DNA of 64,000 nucleotides, from NCBI GenBank assembly GCA_964625525.1, contig CAZVEE010000006.1, forward strand, positions 1 to 64,000, in the 5' to 3' direction. The DNA comes from CAZVEE01 sp964625525. Lineage in GTDB: Bacteria > Pseudomonadota > Alphaproteobacteria > JAJFIK01. Under the pieces are notes generated by a model, which was given only the letters and a program-made list of their open reading frames with translations, did not search any database and had not been told where the DNA came from. Position numbers and translations under genes: made by a program. This document shows positions 43,984-53,049 of this stretch, piece after piece. Position 1 is the stretch's first letter, and the number at the start of each line of letters is the position of its first letter.

Positions 43984-45042
43984 TCAGGCCCCGAAAACAA
44001 ACATGTCCGCCGTCAGATCATCCAGCTGCGTCTTTCGAATGATGAGATCGCTGTCATTATCCGTGGACAGGACAATGTGCTTGCCCACTTGCTCGGCGGC
44101 GGCGATCACGTCATCCAGATCGTCGATGCCGTCCACAGCCGACAGATCGATCCGGTCTTCCGCCAGGTTGAAATCGCGGATGGTGTCCACGTCGCTGGCG
44201 CCTTGATCCTGAAAAACGAAAATGTCGGCGCCTTGCCCGCCTTGGAGGCGATCCGTGCCGTCCCCGCCCGTCAGGATGTCGTCGCCGTGACCACCGCTGA
44301 GCCGGTCATTGCCGTCTTGGCCATCGAGGATGTCGTCGCCATCCCGGCCGGTCAGCTTGTTGGCCGCGTCATTGCCGATGATTTCATTGTCGAGGCCGTT
44401 GCCAACACCTTTGGCGATGGTGTCACCGACGATCTGAAGATGCTCGACATGGGCGCGCAGCTTATAGCTCCCGTCGGACACTACGGTGTCGGTGCCTTCG
44501 CCACTGAATTCAAAGATCTTGTCGCGCCGGCTATCCACCACATACACATCGTCGCCTTCGCCGCCGTAATAGGTGTCCTTGCCGGCGCCCCCGTCGAGCG
44601 TGTCGTCGCCGGCCCCGCCGACCAAGCCTTCCCGTGCAGCGCTGCCGACAATGAAGTCATCCCCGGCCAGAAGGGCGTCCAAGAAGGCGTCGAGTTCGTT
44701 GTCTTCCACGGCCTGGGAGAAATCGGCGAAGTCCAGCGTGAACTCCCCGTCGATGTCCACGGTGGTCGTGTCCGACCCGTCCGGCGAAAAGCTCGCCGCC
44801 GTGACGGTGCCGCCGGTCAGGGCGAAATCCGCATCGCCGGGATTGCCGTTGTAGGTGAAGTCGGTGCCGCTGAGGGTCCACACCTGGCTCAGGTTGTCGC
44901 CATCGGTGAAGCCCACACTGAAGGTGGTAACGCCATTATTGTTGGTCTGCGTGATGCTGTTGAACAGCTCGTTATTGGGTTTGGCCTTGCCGAACACACC
45001 GCGCACGAAGGGGTATGGCTGGGAAACAGTGATATCTGCCAT
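43984..45042 (-). CDS. RTX-type calcium-binding secreted protein
   Basis: 352 aa from ATG 45042, with CAGGAGC upstream. There is no Sec signal, as expected for type I secretion. The N-terminal 125 residues form a beta domain of unknown type. Two groups of GGxGxDxxx nonapeptides follow: LVGGAGDDTLDGGAGKDTYY with GGEGDDVYVVDS, and LTGRDGDDILDGQDGNDRLS with GGHGDDILTGGDGTDRL. The end, LDDLTADMFVFGA, is a type I export-like tail with acidic and hydrophobic residues. It would fold on Ca2+ outside the cell. No transporter (HlyB/HlyD type) is in the window, so export must use one encoded elsewhere. Confidence 0.9.
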   Translation of the reverse strand: MADITVSQPYPFVRGVFGKAKPNNELFNSITQTNNNGVTTFSVGFTDGDNLSQVWTLSGTDFTYNGNPGDADFALTGGTVTAASFSPDGSDTTTVDIDGEFTLDFADFSQAVEDNELDAFLDALLAGDDFIVGSAAREGLVGGAGDDTLDGGAGKDTYYGGEGDDVYVVDSRRDKIFEFSGEGTDTVVSDGSYKLRAHVEHLQIVGDTIAKGVGNGLDNEIIGNDAANKLTGRDGDDILDGQDGNDRLSGGHGDDILTGGDGTDRLQGGQGADIFVFQDQGASDVDTIRDFNLAEDRIDLSAVDGIDDLDDVIAAAEQVGKHIVLSTDNDSDLIIRKTQLDDLTADMFVFGA

Positions 45043-45484
45043 GGGTGAATGCTCCTGATCTACGGGCCGCGCCAGGGGGCGCGGGCATACGCTGTGCCGC
45101 CGGATCGAACCGCGTACCCGGGTTCAAGAAGGACCGCGTCGGCCGGCATCCAGACACACGCGGTGTGCCTTCAGATCCCGTCGCAGATTCTGCTATTCAC
45201 GATATGCTATTCGTGCCATTCGTCGCTGCGTGTCAAAACGCCAGGGGGCATTTGGGTAAAAAAAGGCTTCGTGAGTCTCGTCATGGCACGATACGCTCAC
45301 GTGCAGGCAGCGCGATTTGTGAGAATCGCGCGAAAGCCGCTGGGCCGTTTGATCTGTCTGGGTATCGCGTTGGATGGGGACGTTCGGCGCATGGCCTGAT
45401 CGGCGCGGCGGCACACGGGGAACATAGGGGGAGCCGGAGGCGTGATCTGCGCGCTGGCCTCCTCCCACAGGCGGGGGAGCGCAC
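45043..45484. other. Divergent intergenic region between the RTX gene and the metalloprotease gene
   Basis: These 442 bases hold no gene I can support. The region is relatively AT-rich around 45185-45300. It has a direct repeat TGCTATTC at about 45190 and 45205, a poly-A run near 45262, and a hairpin GCGCGATT (45310-45317) / AATCGCGC (45324-45331) that could be an operator. Promoters for both flanking genes must lie here, but I cannot point to them with confidence. Confidence 0.4.
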
Positions 45485-48355
45485 GTGCTTCATCATTTCG
45501 GGCATCATTTCCGGTCCATGGCCGTTCGTGGTCTGGCTTTCACAGCGGCGGCTGCGCTTTTAACTTTCAATCCTGCTGCGGCGGATGCTTCGGGCGCGCT
45601 GATTGAATCCGGTGCGCTGAGCCGGGTCGCTTCGGAGGCGCAAGACACACCCACAAGCCCGGCAGTAGATGCCCAGGAGGCGGCGCCGCAAGCCGCGGCT
45701 GGTGGTGACGCTGAAGCCGAAGACGGCGAAACCGAAGAGAGCGACGAAAAGAGCCTCGAAGAGACTGTCGCGGATTACGAGCAGATCGACAGCCTGTTCA
45801 CGCTTTACCGGGATCCGGAGAGCGGCAAGCTGTTCATGGAAGTCAGCGATGAGCAGCTTGGCCAGGAATACATCTATTTCGTCCATACGGTGGACGGCGT
45901 GCCCGCGGCCGGTCATTTTCGCGGCTTTTATCGTGGTGAAGCCGTCTTCACGGTGCAGAAGCACTATCAGCGCATCGAATTCGTCGGCGAGAACACGCGC
46001 TATCACTTCGACGAAGACAGCGCCCTGGCCAACGCGGCCGACGCCAATCTGACCGACGCGTTGGTCTATTCCGGCGAAATCACGGCCACGAGCGCGGACG
46101 GCACGCGCTACCTCATCGAGGCTGATGCACTGTTCAAGACCGAGGCGCTGCATCGGGTGAAACTGCCGCGCCTGCCGGATGCCTCGCCCTTCCAGTTCAC
46201 CCTCGGCAAGCTCGACGGGGATAAGACCAAAGTCACGGAAATCAATGCGTTCGAGCGCAATCTCGACGTGGTTGTGGACTACACCTACAACAACAGCAAT
46301 GTGTTGAGTTGGCCGTCGCCGGCGATTACCGACCCGCGCTATGTCACCATTTCCATCCAGCACTCCTTTATCGAGATGCCGGATGACGGCTTCACCCCAC
46401 ACTTCGCCGATCAGCGGGTGGGCTATTTCACCCACCAGGTGACCGATCAAACCAATATCGATGACATCACGCCCTATCGCGATCTGGTGAACCGCTGGCG
46501 CCTGGAGAAGCAGGACCCGGACGCGGACCTCTCTGATCCGGTCCAGCCCATCGTCTTCTGGATGGAGGACACAACACCTGAGCAGTATCGCGACATTATC
46601 CGCGACGCCGCTTTGCGCTGGAACGAAGCTTTTGAAACGGCGGGCATTTCCAACGCCATTCAAGTGAAGCAACAAGGCGTTGATGGCGACTGTCCGGCGG
46701 GCCGGATCGACTGCAACGTGCTGCGCTGGACATCCTCGCCACAGCCGGTCTTCGGCGGCTATGGCCCGAGCTTTTACAATCCGCGCACGGGCGAGATCCT
46801 GGGCGCCGACATTATGCTTGAGATGGTATGGCTGCGCGCGCGCAATCGCGCGGCCAATGTGTATGAAGGTCCCGCAGCGCTCCTCAATGCCCATGCCGAC
46901 AGCCCGACCCATAACTTGGTCGAGCGGGCCGTGGACATTGTTGGGCAGCCAGGCGGCGTTGACCGTCTGACCGCGCTCATCGACGACGGCGCTTTTGCGC
47001 AAGCGCGGCACGATCGCGCGCTGTTCGCGCCCGCTTCGGGCCGTGATGGCATCATGCATCACAGCCTGCGTCGCCATTGCGCCCATGCGGAGTATGTGCA
47101 GCACAATTTGCGCTTTGCCCTCCAGGCCCTGGACGCCCGCGGCGCGCCGGACGCCGAGAAAGAGCGCCTGATCGAAGAGTCGATTTACGAGTTGGTCCTG
47201 CATGAGATCGGCCACACGCTGGGCCTGTCCCACAATATGAAAGCCAGCCAGCTGCACCCCTTGGCTGATCTGCACAATGTAGAGGTCACCGGCGACACGC
47301 TGGTCGGCTCGATCATGGACTACGCGCCGGTGAACATCGCGCCGGTTGGCGTGGAGCAAGGCCGCTATTACTCCACCCGTCCGGGCCCGTATGATAAGTG
47401 GGCCATCGAGTTCGGCTATCGTCCGGATCTGGATGAAGAAGCACGGACCGCACTGCTCGCCCTCTCCACCGAACCCGCCCTCACCTTCGGCAATGACGCG
47501 GACGACATGCGGGTGCCGGGCGGCTGGGGTATCGACCCCCGGGTGATGATCGGCGATCTGTCCTCTGACGCCATTGAGCACTCGGTGCACCGGGTGAGGC
47601 TGGCACGCGCGACGCTGGAAGGACTGCAGGAGAAGTTCACCCAAGACGGGGAGAGCTGGCATGCCCTGCGGGACGCCTTTAATCTGCTCGCTGTCGAACA
47701 GGCGATCGCTGGCGGCGTTGCCGCGCGGTATGTGGGCGGGGTGTCTGTTGAGCGCTTCGTCGCCGGACAGCCGGGCTCGGAAGATCTAACGCCGTTCGAG
47801 CCGCTGGATCTGGAGACCCAGCAGAAAGCGGTGGAGGTGCTGCGAGAGTATATCTTCGCGCCCGATGCCTTCTCGGTTTCTGAGGATCTGCTGAAGCACC
47901 TGCAATATGAGCGTCGCGGCTTCGACTTCTTCGGCATCACCGAAGATCCCAAGATCCACGAGATGGCTGGCTTCATTCAGGCCAACTCGCTCGCCCATGT
48001 CATGAGCCCGGTCGTGTTGCGGCGCATGACCAATGCCCGGCTCTATGGCAATGAGTACACCACCAACGACTTCCTGGGCGACCTGACCATGGCCGTCTTT
48101 GAAGATGACGCAAACGACAATGTGAACACGTACCGGCAGAACTTGCAGATCCAGTATGTGTCGCGCCTGATTGCCATTGTCTATCTGCCCTTCTACGACG
48201 ATGTGGCCCAGTCCGCCGCCTTGTCGCAGTTGCGCCAGATCCGCGGTCTGATCACCCCACCGCTGTTCAATTTCACCGGGCCGGAAATCAATGCGGAGAC
48301 CTTGGCTCACCGGCGGCACGTTCAACTGTTGCTGTTCGCTGTCGGGATTTTCTGA
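45485..48355 (+). CDS. Secreted zinc-dependent metalloprotease (DUF5117/DUF5118 type)
   Basis: 956 aa from GTG 45485, with GGGGGAG 6 bases upstream. Signal peptide within the first 35 residues (AVRGLAFTAAAALLTF). A Glu/Ala-rich linker is followed by the DUF5118/5117 part (FTLYRDPESGKLFMEVSDEQ, IYFVHTVDGVPAAGHFRG). The catalytic metzincin-like zinc site is HEIGHTLGLSH at 573-583 (bases 47201-47233), followed by MDYAPVN as a Met-turn. A C-terminal helical domain of about 250 residues closes the protein. It is probably a large periplasmic or secreted peptidase. A strong terminator follows. The neighbouring type II secretion genes make it a candidate substrate. Confidence 0.9.
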   Translation: MLHHFGHHFRSMAVRGLAFTAAAALLTFNPAAADASGALIESGALSRVASEAQDTPTSPAVDAQEAAPQAAAGGDAEAEDGETEESDEKSLEETVADYEQIDSLFTLYRDPESGKLFMEVSDEQLGQEYIYFVHTVDGVPAAGHFRGFYRGEAVFTVQKHYQRIEFVGENTRYHFDEDSALANAADANLTDALVYSGEITATSADGTRYLIEADALFKTEALHRVKLPRLPDASPFQFTLGKLDGDKTKVTEINAFERNLDVVVDYTYNNSNVLSWPSPAITDPRYVTISIQHSFIEMPDDGFTPHFADQRVGYFTHQVTDQTNIDDITPYRDLVNRWRLEKQDPDADLSDPVQPIVFWMEDTTPEQYRDIIRDAALRWNEAFETAGISNAIQVKQQGVDGDCPAGRIDCNVLRWTSSPQPVFGGYGPSFYNPRTGEILGADIMLEMVWLRARNRAANVYEGPAALLNAHADSPTHNLVERAVDIVGQPGGVDRLTALIDDGAFAQARHDRALFAPASGRDGIMHHSLRRHCAHAEYVQHNLRFALQALDARGAPDAEKERLIEESIYELVLHEIGHTLGLSHNMKASQLHPLADLHNVEVTGDTLVGSIMDYAPVNIAPVGVEQGRYYSTRPGPYDKWAIEFGYRPDLDEEARTALLALSTEPALTFGNDADDMRVPGGWGIDPRVMIGDLSSDAIEHSVHRVRLARATLEGLQEKFTQDGESWHALRDAFNLLAVEQAIAGGVAARYVGGVSVERFVAGQPGSEDLTPFEPLDLETQQKAVEVLREYIFAPDAFSVSEDLLKHLQYERRGFDFFGITEDPKIHEMAGFIQANSLAHVMSPVVLRRMTNARLYGNEYTTNDFLGDLTMAVFEDDANDNVNTYRQNLQIQYVSRLIAIVYLPFYDDVAQSAALSQLRQIRGLITPPLFNFTGPEINAETLAHRRHVQLLLFAVGIF

Positions 48356-48382
48356 TGCTGTCTTCATCGACAGGATGATCAG

Positions 48383-48411
48383 GGCCCGGCGCGCTGCGCC
48401 GGGCCTTTTTT
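48383..48411 (+). terminator. Intrinsic terminator after the metalloprotease gene
   Basis: GGCCCGGCGC (48383-48392) pairs with GCGCCGGGCC (48396-48405) around a 3-base loop, followed by TTTTTT (48406-48411). It lies 27 bases past the stop codon. It separates the protease from the gspE operon. Confidence 0.92.
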
Positions 48412-48531
48412 GTGGGACGATGGCTGGGGTGGCATGACCTGTCTGGATGGTCATCTGTCTTCTGCGGATCTGTTGAGCCCCGTCACTGCGCATTCCGGCC
48501 CGCTCGGCATAGAACTGCTCTTATGGAGCAC

Positions 48532-50262
48532 ATGAGCGTTTCGGATGCTGTCCCGGGAGAGGCGATTGCCGGCCTGCTGGTCGCGCGCGGCGTGTTGGAT
48601 GCGAGCGACCTGGAGCGGGCGCGCCGGGCCGCGGCCCGGTATGGCGAGCCGCTGCGTGCCGTGCTCGACAAGCTGGGTCTGATTGCCCAGGACGTGTGGG
48701 CCCGGGCGGCGGCGGATGACGCGGGCCTGGATCTCTTCAGCGCGGCGGACCTGGAAGCCTCTGGCTGCGCCAGCGACGCCGTCACGCTCGACTTTCTGCG
48801 CGCGCAACCGGCCGTGTTGTTGCGGTCTGCGGAGGCAGAGCCGGACCAGCCCAGCGGTGTCGCCCTCGCCGACCCATCGGACCCTTTCATCGTCTCTGCC
48901 CTCGAAGCCGCCACTGGCCGGACCCTGGCGGTCTCGGTGGCGCTGGCGCGCGACATTGAGGCAACCCTTGATCGTCTGTATGGTCCCCGCGCGGCCCAGG
49001 ACGAAGACGAGCCCGCTTCTGCGGGCCATGATGCCGGGCCGACCGGCCTTGAGGATCCAGGCGATATTGAACGGCTGCGCGGGCTTGCTAGTGAGGCTCC
49101 GGTTGTGCGTCTGGTGACCCAGATGATCCAACGGGCCATTGAAAGCGGCGCCTCAGACATTCACATCGAGCCCTATGAGCGCCACATCATCATCCGCTAT
49201 CGGATCGATGGTCTGTTGTCGGATGTGGACCGCACCGCCCGCGCCATGGGACCGGCACTGGTGTCGCGGATCAAGATCCTCGCCAATCTCGACATTGCCG
49301 AGCGCCGCTTGCCGCAGGACGGGCGCATCCGTCATCGCACAGAAGGCCAGGAAGTGGATTTGCGCGTGGCGACCGTCCCGTCCCTGCACGGAGAAGCGGT
49401 GGTCATTCGCATTCTCGACCAAGGCGGGCCGCCCCCGCGCCTGGCGGACCTGGGCCTGACAGCGGCGCAACAAGCGGTGCTCGCACGCCACTTGGACCGG
49501 CGCACCGGTCTGGTGCTTGTGACCGGGCCGACGGGGGCCGGCAAGACCACGACGCTTTATGCGGCGCTGGACCGGCTGAATGAGGCTTCCAGCAAGATTA
49601 TGACGGTGGAGGATCCGATCGAGTTTCAAGTGGACCGGGTGGTGCAGATCCAGGCGCGCCCCGATATCGGCCATGATTTCACCCGCATCCTGCGCTCTGT
49701 TCTGCGCCAGGATCCAGACATCATCATGGTCGGTGAGATGCGGGACGGCGAAACCGCGCGCATCGCGGCCCAAGCCGCGCTGACCGGCCATTTGGTTCTC
49801 TCTACTCTGCATACGAATGATGCGCCAAGCGCAGTAACTCGTCTCCTCGATATGGGGCTTGAGGATTATCTCATCACCGCGACCGTGCATCTGGCGGTGG
49901 CTCAGCGGCTGGTGCGCCGCCTGTGCCCGGTGTGCCGGCGCGAAGTGTCCCCGCCGCCCGAGGCGCAGCACCTGTTTGAGCAGTTCGGACCACCGGAGGG
50001 TCCGGTGCGCTTTTATGAGGCGGTGGGATGTGCCGCGTGCGGGGGGCGCGGCTATCGCGGACGTGTGGGTCTTTATGAACTTTTCAGCCTGGATGACGGC
50101 GCCCGGCGTTTGGTGCTTGAGCGCGGCGGCACGGCGGCGTTGCGGGCCCATGGCGAAGCGGCGGGTATGGTTCCTCTGTTTGCGGATGGCGTGGTCAAAT
50201 GCGCTGAAGGCCTGACCACCATGGAGGAAGTCCGCCGCGTCGTTGCGGCCGAGCTTGTATAA
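48532..50262 (+). CDS. gspE: Type II secretion ATPase GspE
   Basis: 576 aa from ATG 48532, with GGAG 5 bases upstream; an ATG at 48523 is also possible. An N-terminal GspE_N domain starts AIAGLLVARGVLDASDLERA. The ATPase has SASDIHIEPYE, Walker A VTGPTGAGKTTTLY near 330, Asp box VEDPIEFQV, Walker B PDIIMVGEMRDGETA and His box GHLVLSTLHTND. The zinc tetracysteine is CPVCRRE...CAACGGRGYRGR. These features fit GspE/PilB; the neighbours (GspF, H-K, D, L, M) settle it as type II secretion. It powers pseudopilus assembly from the cytosolic face. Confidence 0.94.
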   Translation: MSVSDAVPGEAIAGLLVARGVLDASDLERARRAAARYGEPLRAVLDKLGLIAQDVWARAAADDAGLDLFSAADLEASGCASDAVTLDFLRAQPAVLLRSAEAEPDQPSGVALADPSDPFIVSALEAATGRTLAVSVALARDIEATLDRLYGPRAAQDEDEPASAGHDAGPTGLEDPGDIERLRGLASEAPVVRLVTQMIQRAIESGASDIHIEPYERHIIIRYRIDGLLSDVDRTARAMGPALVSRIKILANLDIAERRLPQDGRIRHRTEGQEVDLRVATVPSLHGEAVVIRILDQGGPPPRLADLGLTAAQQAVLARHLDRRTGLVLVTGPTGAGKTTTLYAALDRLNEASSKIMTVEDPIEFQVDRVVQIQARPDIGHDFTRILRSVLRQDPDIIMVGEMRDGETARIAAQAALTGHLVLSTLHTNDAPSAVTRLLDMGLEDYLITATVHLAVAQRLVRRLCPVCRREVSPPPEAQHLFEQFGPPEGPVRFYEAVGCAACGGRGYRGRVGLYELFSLDDGARRLVLERGGTAALRAHGEAAGMVPLFADGVVKCAEGLTTMEEVRRVVAAELV

Positions 50263-50275
50263 GGGGCGGTTGACC

Positions 50276-51532
50276 ATGCCCGAATTCGAGTATGAAGCCA
50301 TGAGTGCGACCGGCGCGACTCTCACCGGCCGGCTCGACGCGCCGAGTGAAACAGCAGCGCTCGACCGTCTCGCAGCGCAAGGGCATTACCCTATTGCCGT
50401 GCGCCCAGTCAGGACCAAGGCCGGCCAATCCAAACGGACAGGCTCTTGGCTTGGGGGGCTCCGTCTGCCGATGGTTCCCGGGATGTGGGCGGATGGCTTG
50501 AGGCGCAGCGACATGCTCAGCCTCACGCGGGATCTGGCCCATATGCTGCGAGCGGGGTTAACGCTCGACGAGGCCTTGCGTGTCTTGGCCAGTGGTGATC
50601 CTGGTGCGGAGCGCGTGACGGCAACAGCCCGGCAGGTGGGCGAAAGCCTGCGCGGCGGCGCCAGCCTGTCGGATGCGCTGGAGCGCCATGGGCCTCCTTT
50701 TGATGCACTTTATGTGTCCTTGGTGCGGGCCGGTGAAACGGCAGGGGCGCTGGGTGTGACCCTTGATCGGTTGGCGGATCATCTGACACGGATGGCGGCG
50801 CTGCGGTCCGCGGTGGGGCTCGCCCTTGTCTATCCCGCCGCGCTTCTGCTTGCCACGATTCTGTCCGTGGCTGTCCTAATGACAACGGTCGTGCCACGGT
50901 TTGAGGCCCTGTTCGCCCAATCGGGAACAGAACTGCCCCTCTCGACACAGATCGTGACGTCCCTGGCGCAAGGGCTGTCCGACAGTGGCCCGCTCCTCCT
51001 GCTGGGCGTGCTTCTGGCTGTGCTGGCGGGGCGGCGCCTGATCCAGGTGCCGCGCCACCGGCGGCGTCTCGACGACCTGCTGCTGGGCGTGCCCCTGACC
51101 GGCGGTATTGTGCGCCGAGTGGCGTTGGCGCGGTTTGCCCGAGCCCTCGGGCTGATGCTCGGCAACGGGGTGGATATGTTGACCGCTTACAGCCATGCCC
51201 TTGCGGCTGTTGGGAATGCGGCGCTGCGCCATCGGTTAGAGGCGGTGGTGGAGCCACTGCGCGCCGGTCAGGGGCTCGCGGGACCCTTGCGCGACGCCAG
51301 GGTGCTGCCCGGTGCCGGCGCCCAGTTGGTGCGGGTCGCGAAGGAAACCGGGCGCCTGGGCCCCCTCCTTCTGGATCTTGCGGACCTTTATGAGGGGCAG
51401 GCGCAGGACCAGATCAAACGCCTGCTGGCGGTGTTGGAACCGGCCATCATTCTGGTCCTGGGCTTGCTGGTGGGCGGAATCGTGCTGTCACTGTTTGCAG
51501 CGATTACGGAGCTTCAAGATGTGGCGTTCTAG
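50276..51532 (+). CDS. gspF: Type II secretion inner-membrane platform protein GspF
   Basis: 418 aa from ATG 50276, with AAGGGGCGG upstream, 13 bases after gspE. It begins EFEYEAMSATGATLTGRLDA, then has two copies of the T2SSF domain. The first runs from LTRDLAHMLRAGLTLDEALR, with membrane segment GLALVYPAALLLATILSVAV. The second runs from LARFARALGLMLGNGVDMLT, and the last membrane segment is AIILVLGLLVGGIVLSLFAA. It anchors GspE and the pseudopilus. It overlaps gspH by 14 bases; the gspG gene usually found here is missing. Confidence 0.94.
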   Translation: MPEFEYEAMSATGATLTGRLDAPSETAALDRLAAQGHYPIAVRPVRTKAGQSKRTGSWLGGLRLPMVPGMWADGLRRSDMLSLTRDLAHMLRAGLTLDEALRVLASGDPGAERVTATARQVGESLRGGASLSDALERHGPPFDALYVSLVRAGETAGALGVTLDRLADHLTRMAALRSAVGLALVYPAALLLATILSVAVLMTTVVPRFEALFAQSGTELPLSTQIVTSLAQGLSDSGPLLLLGVLLAVLAGRRLIQVPRHRRRLDDLLLGVPLTGGIVRRVALARFARALGLMLGNGVDMLTAYSHALAAVGNAALRHRLEAVVEPLRAGQGLAGPLRDARVLPGAGAQLVRVAKETGRLGPLLLDLADLYEGQAQDQIKRLLAVLEPAIILVLGLLVGGIVLSLFAAITELQDVAF

Positions 51533-51989
51533 GCCCGCGCGCGGCTTCTCCTTGCTGGAACTGGTGACCGTTTTAACGATCCTGGCGCTTGTCTTGGCTG
51601 TGGGTGTCTCCGCTTTGGGACGTGGTGGCGACGGGGTGCGCACCCGCGCGGCCGCCCGTGATCTCGCCGGCGCTCTCCAGGCGACGCGCGCCCACGCCCT
51701 CAGCCGTCAGACCCCCACCGTTCTCCAGCTGGACCTCCAGGACCGCACTTATCGCGGTCCCGGATCAATTACCGGTGTTGTGCCTGGCCCTATCGCCATC
51801 ACGCTTACGGCCGCGGTGCAGGAACAGCGCGGGCTACAGCAAGGCGGTATCCGGTTCTTTCCGGACGGCACGTCAACGGGGGGCACGGTCCTGGTGGGAA
51901 CCGGCGTGCACCGCCATCGGGTGGCCGTGGCTTGGATGTCGGGCCGGGTAACGGTCATGGCGGATCCGCAAAAGGACCCCGGGTCATGA
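51519..51989 (+). CDS. gspH: Type II secretion minor pseudopilin GspH
   Basis: 156 aa from ATG 51519, inside gspF. The prepilin signal ARGFSLLELVTVLTILALVL has the cleavage site G/F and Glu at +5. The mature GspH-like part begins GVSALGRGGDGVRTRAAARD, LAGALQATRAHALSRQTPTV, then a beta domain. It could in principle be the major pseudopilin, but the ALQATRAHALSRQTP-type stretch is the GspH/FimT signature, and the C-terminal Ca-binding loop of GspG is not seen. It is processed by GspO, which is not in the window. Confidence 0.85.
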   Translation: MWRSRPARGFSLLELVTVLTILALVLAVGVSALGRGGDGVRTRAAARDLAGALQATRAHALSRQTPTVLQLDLQDRTYRGPGSITGVVPGPIAITLTAAVQEQRGLQQGGIRFFPDGTSTGGTVLVGTGVHRHRVAVAWMSGRVTVMADPQKDPGS

Positions 51990-52408
51990 CCGGCGCGGCA
52001 CACAGACAAAGCGGTTTTAGCCTGATCGAGGCGCTGGTGACCCTAGCGATCCTGGCTCTGGCGGTGAGTGCCGCCCTCTCCGGCCTGCGCCAGGGTCTTG
52101 ACAGTGCCGCCCGTGCCCAGGCGCGAGCCGCGCAATTGATGGTGGCCGAAAACATCCTGACAGAGATGACCGGGCGCCGCATGTTGCAAGAGGGCGTGGA
52201 ACGCGGCACGAGCCGTGGCGGCCTCATCTGGGTCGCGACACTGACCGTTGTCAGCGACGAAGAGATAGATCTTGGAGGGCGCCGCCCGCTTCCGGACGCA
52301 CCGGAGCACTGGCTTTACACCGTGCAGGTGGCGGTGACGGTGCCGACCCGGCCCGGTGATCCGCCTCTAGTGTTAGAAACCATGACCGTGGCCGAGGCGC
52401 CGGAATGA
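51986..52408 (+). CDS. gspI: Type II secretion minor pseudopilin GspI
   Basis: 140 aa from ATG 51986 (ATGA overlap). Prepilin signal QSGFSLIEALVTLAILALAV with G/F cleavage. Then ALSGLRQGLDSAARAQARAA and QLMVAENILTEM, the helix continuation typical of GspI (the VAxNxL-type stretch). It forms the tip of the pseudopilus with GspJ and GspK. Confidence 0.88.
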   Translation: MTGAAHRQSGFSLIEALVTLAILALAVSAALSGLRQGLDSAARAQARAAQLMVAENILTEMTGRRMLQEGVERGTSRGGLIWVATLTVVSDEEIDLGGRRPLPDAPEHWLYTVQVAVTVPTRPGDPPLVLETMTVAEAPE

Positions 52409-53049
52409 AGCAAACCGCCGCTGGCTACACCCTCCTGGAACTGATGGTCGCGCTGGCGGTCATCGCCGCGATCACTGGGATCGGTGTGGCGGGTTTGCGT
52501 CTGGCACAAAGCGCCTGGGAGCGCACCAGCGCAGCCAGCGCGCGCACTGGCGATGTGGCGTTGAGTGCCCGTGTGTTTCGGCGCCTGGTAAACCATGGGG
52601 TGCCGGGATCTTTGTCCGGTACCGACAGTACCATGAGGATGACCAGCATCGCCCCGCCCTACCCGACCCTTGGCGGCCCCCATCGCGTGACCCTTCGTAT
52701 CGAGAGGATCGATGGTGTCTCGCGTCTGTTGCTGGACCGTTTGATTGATCAGATCAATCCCGCCAGCCCCTACTGGGGCGAGGACGGGGGCGAGACCGTT
52801 TTGCTCGACACACCGGCCCGGCTGACTTTTGCATATCTCGAGACCACAACGGAGGGGGTGCCCGTGTGGCAGGCGCACTGGGAGAGCGGCGGCGCACCGG
52901 ATCTCGTTGCCCTGCGGGCCGATCCAGAGCCCGGCCGACCTGGGGGCGGTTTTGAGATTTGGGCTCGGTTGGACGCGACTTTGGACGTGTCCTGCATCCA
53001 AAGTGCGGGAGCAGGCGAGACCCCCCGGCTGTCGGACACATGCCGATGA
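52405..53049 (+). CDS. gspJ: Type II secretion minor pseudopilin GspJ
   Basis: 214 aa from ATG 52405 (ATGA overlap). Prepilin signal AAGYTLLELMVALAVIAAIT with G/Y cleavage and Glu +5. The mature part has GLRLAQSAWERTSAASARTG, then a larger beta domain ending near ARLDATLDVSC. Length and order fit GspJ. It binds GspI and GspK at the tip. Confidence 0.88.
   Translation: MKQTAAGYTLLELMVALAVIAAITGIGVAGLRLAQSAWERTSAASARTGDVALSARVFRRLVNHGVPGSLSGTDSTMRMTSIAPPYPTLGGPHRVTLRIERIDGVSRLLLDRLIDQINPASPYWGEDGGETVLLDTPARLTFAYLETTTEGVPVWQAHWESGGAPDLVALRADPEPGRPGGGFEIWARLDATLDVSCIQSAGAGETPRLSDTCR

Noticed and set aside
45049..45399. A 116-codon open frame upstream of the metalloprotease gene
   Set aside because: No recognisable domain, mixed AT/GC composition and overlap with the expected promoter region of two genes.
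45560..47662. Long minus-strand open frame across the metalloprotease gene
   Set aside because: Antisense shadow of a gene with a recognised zinc-protease domain.
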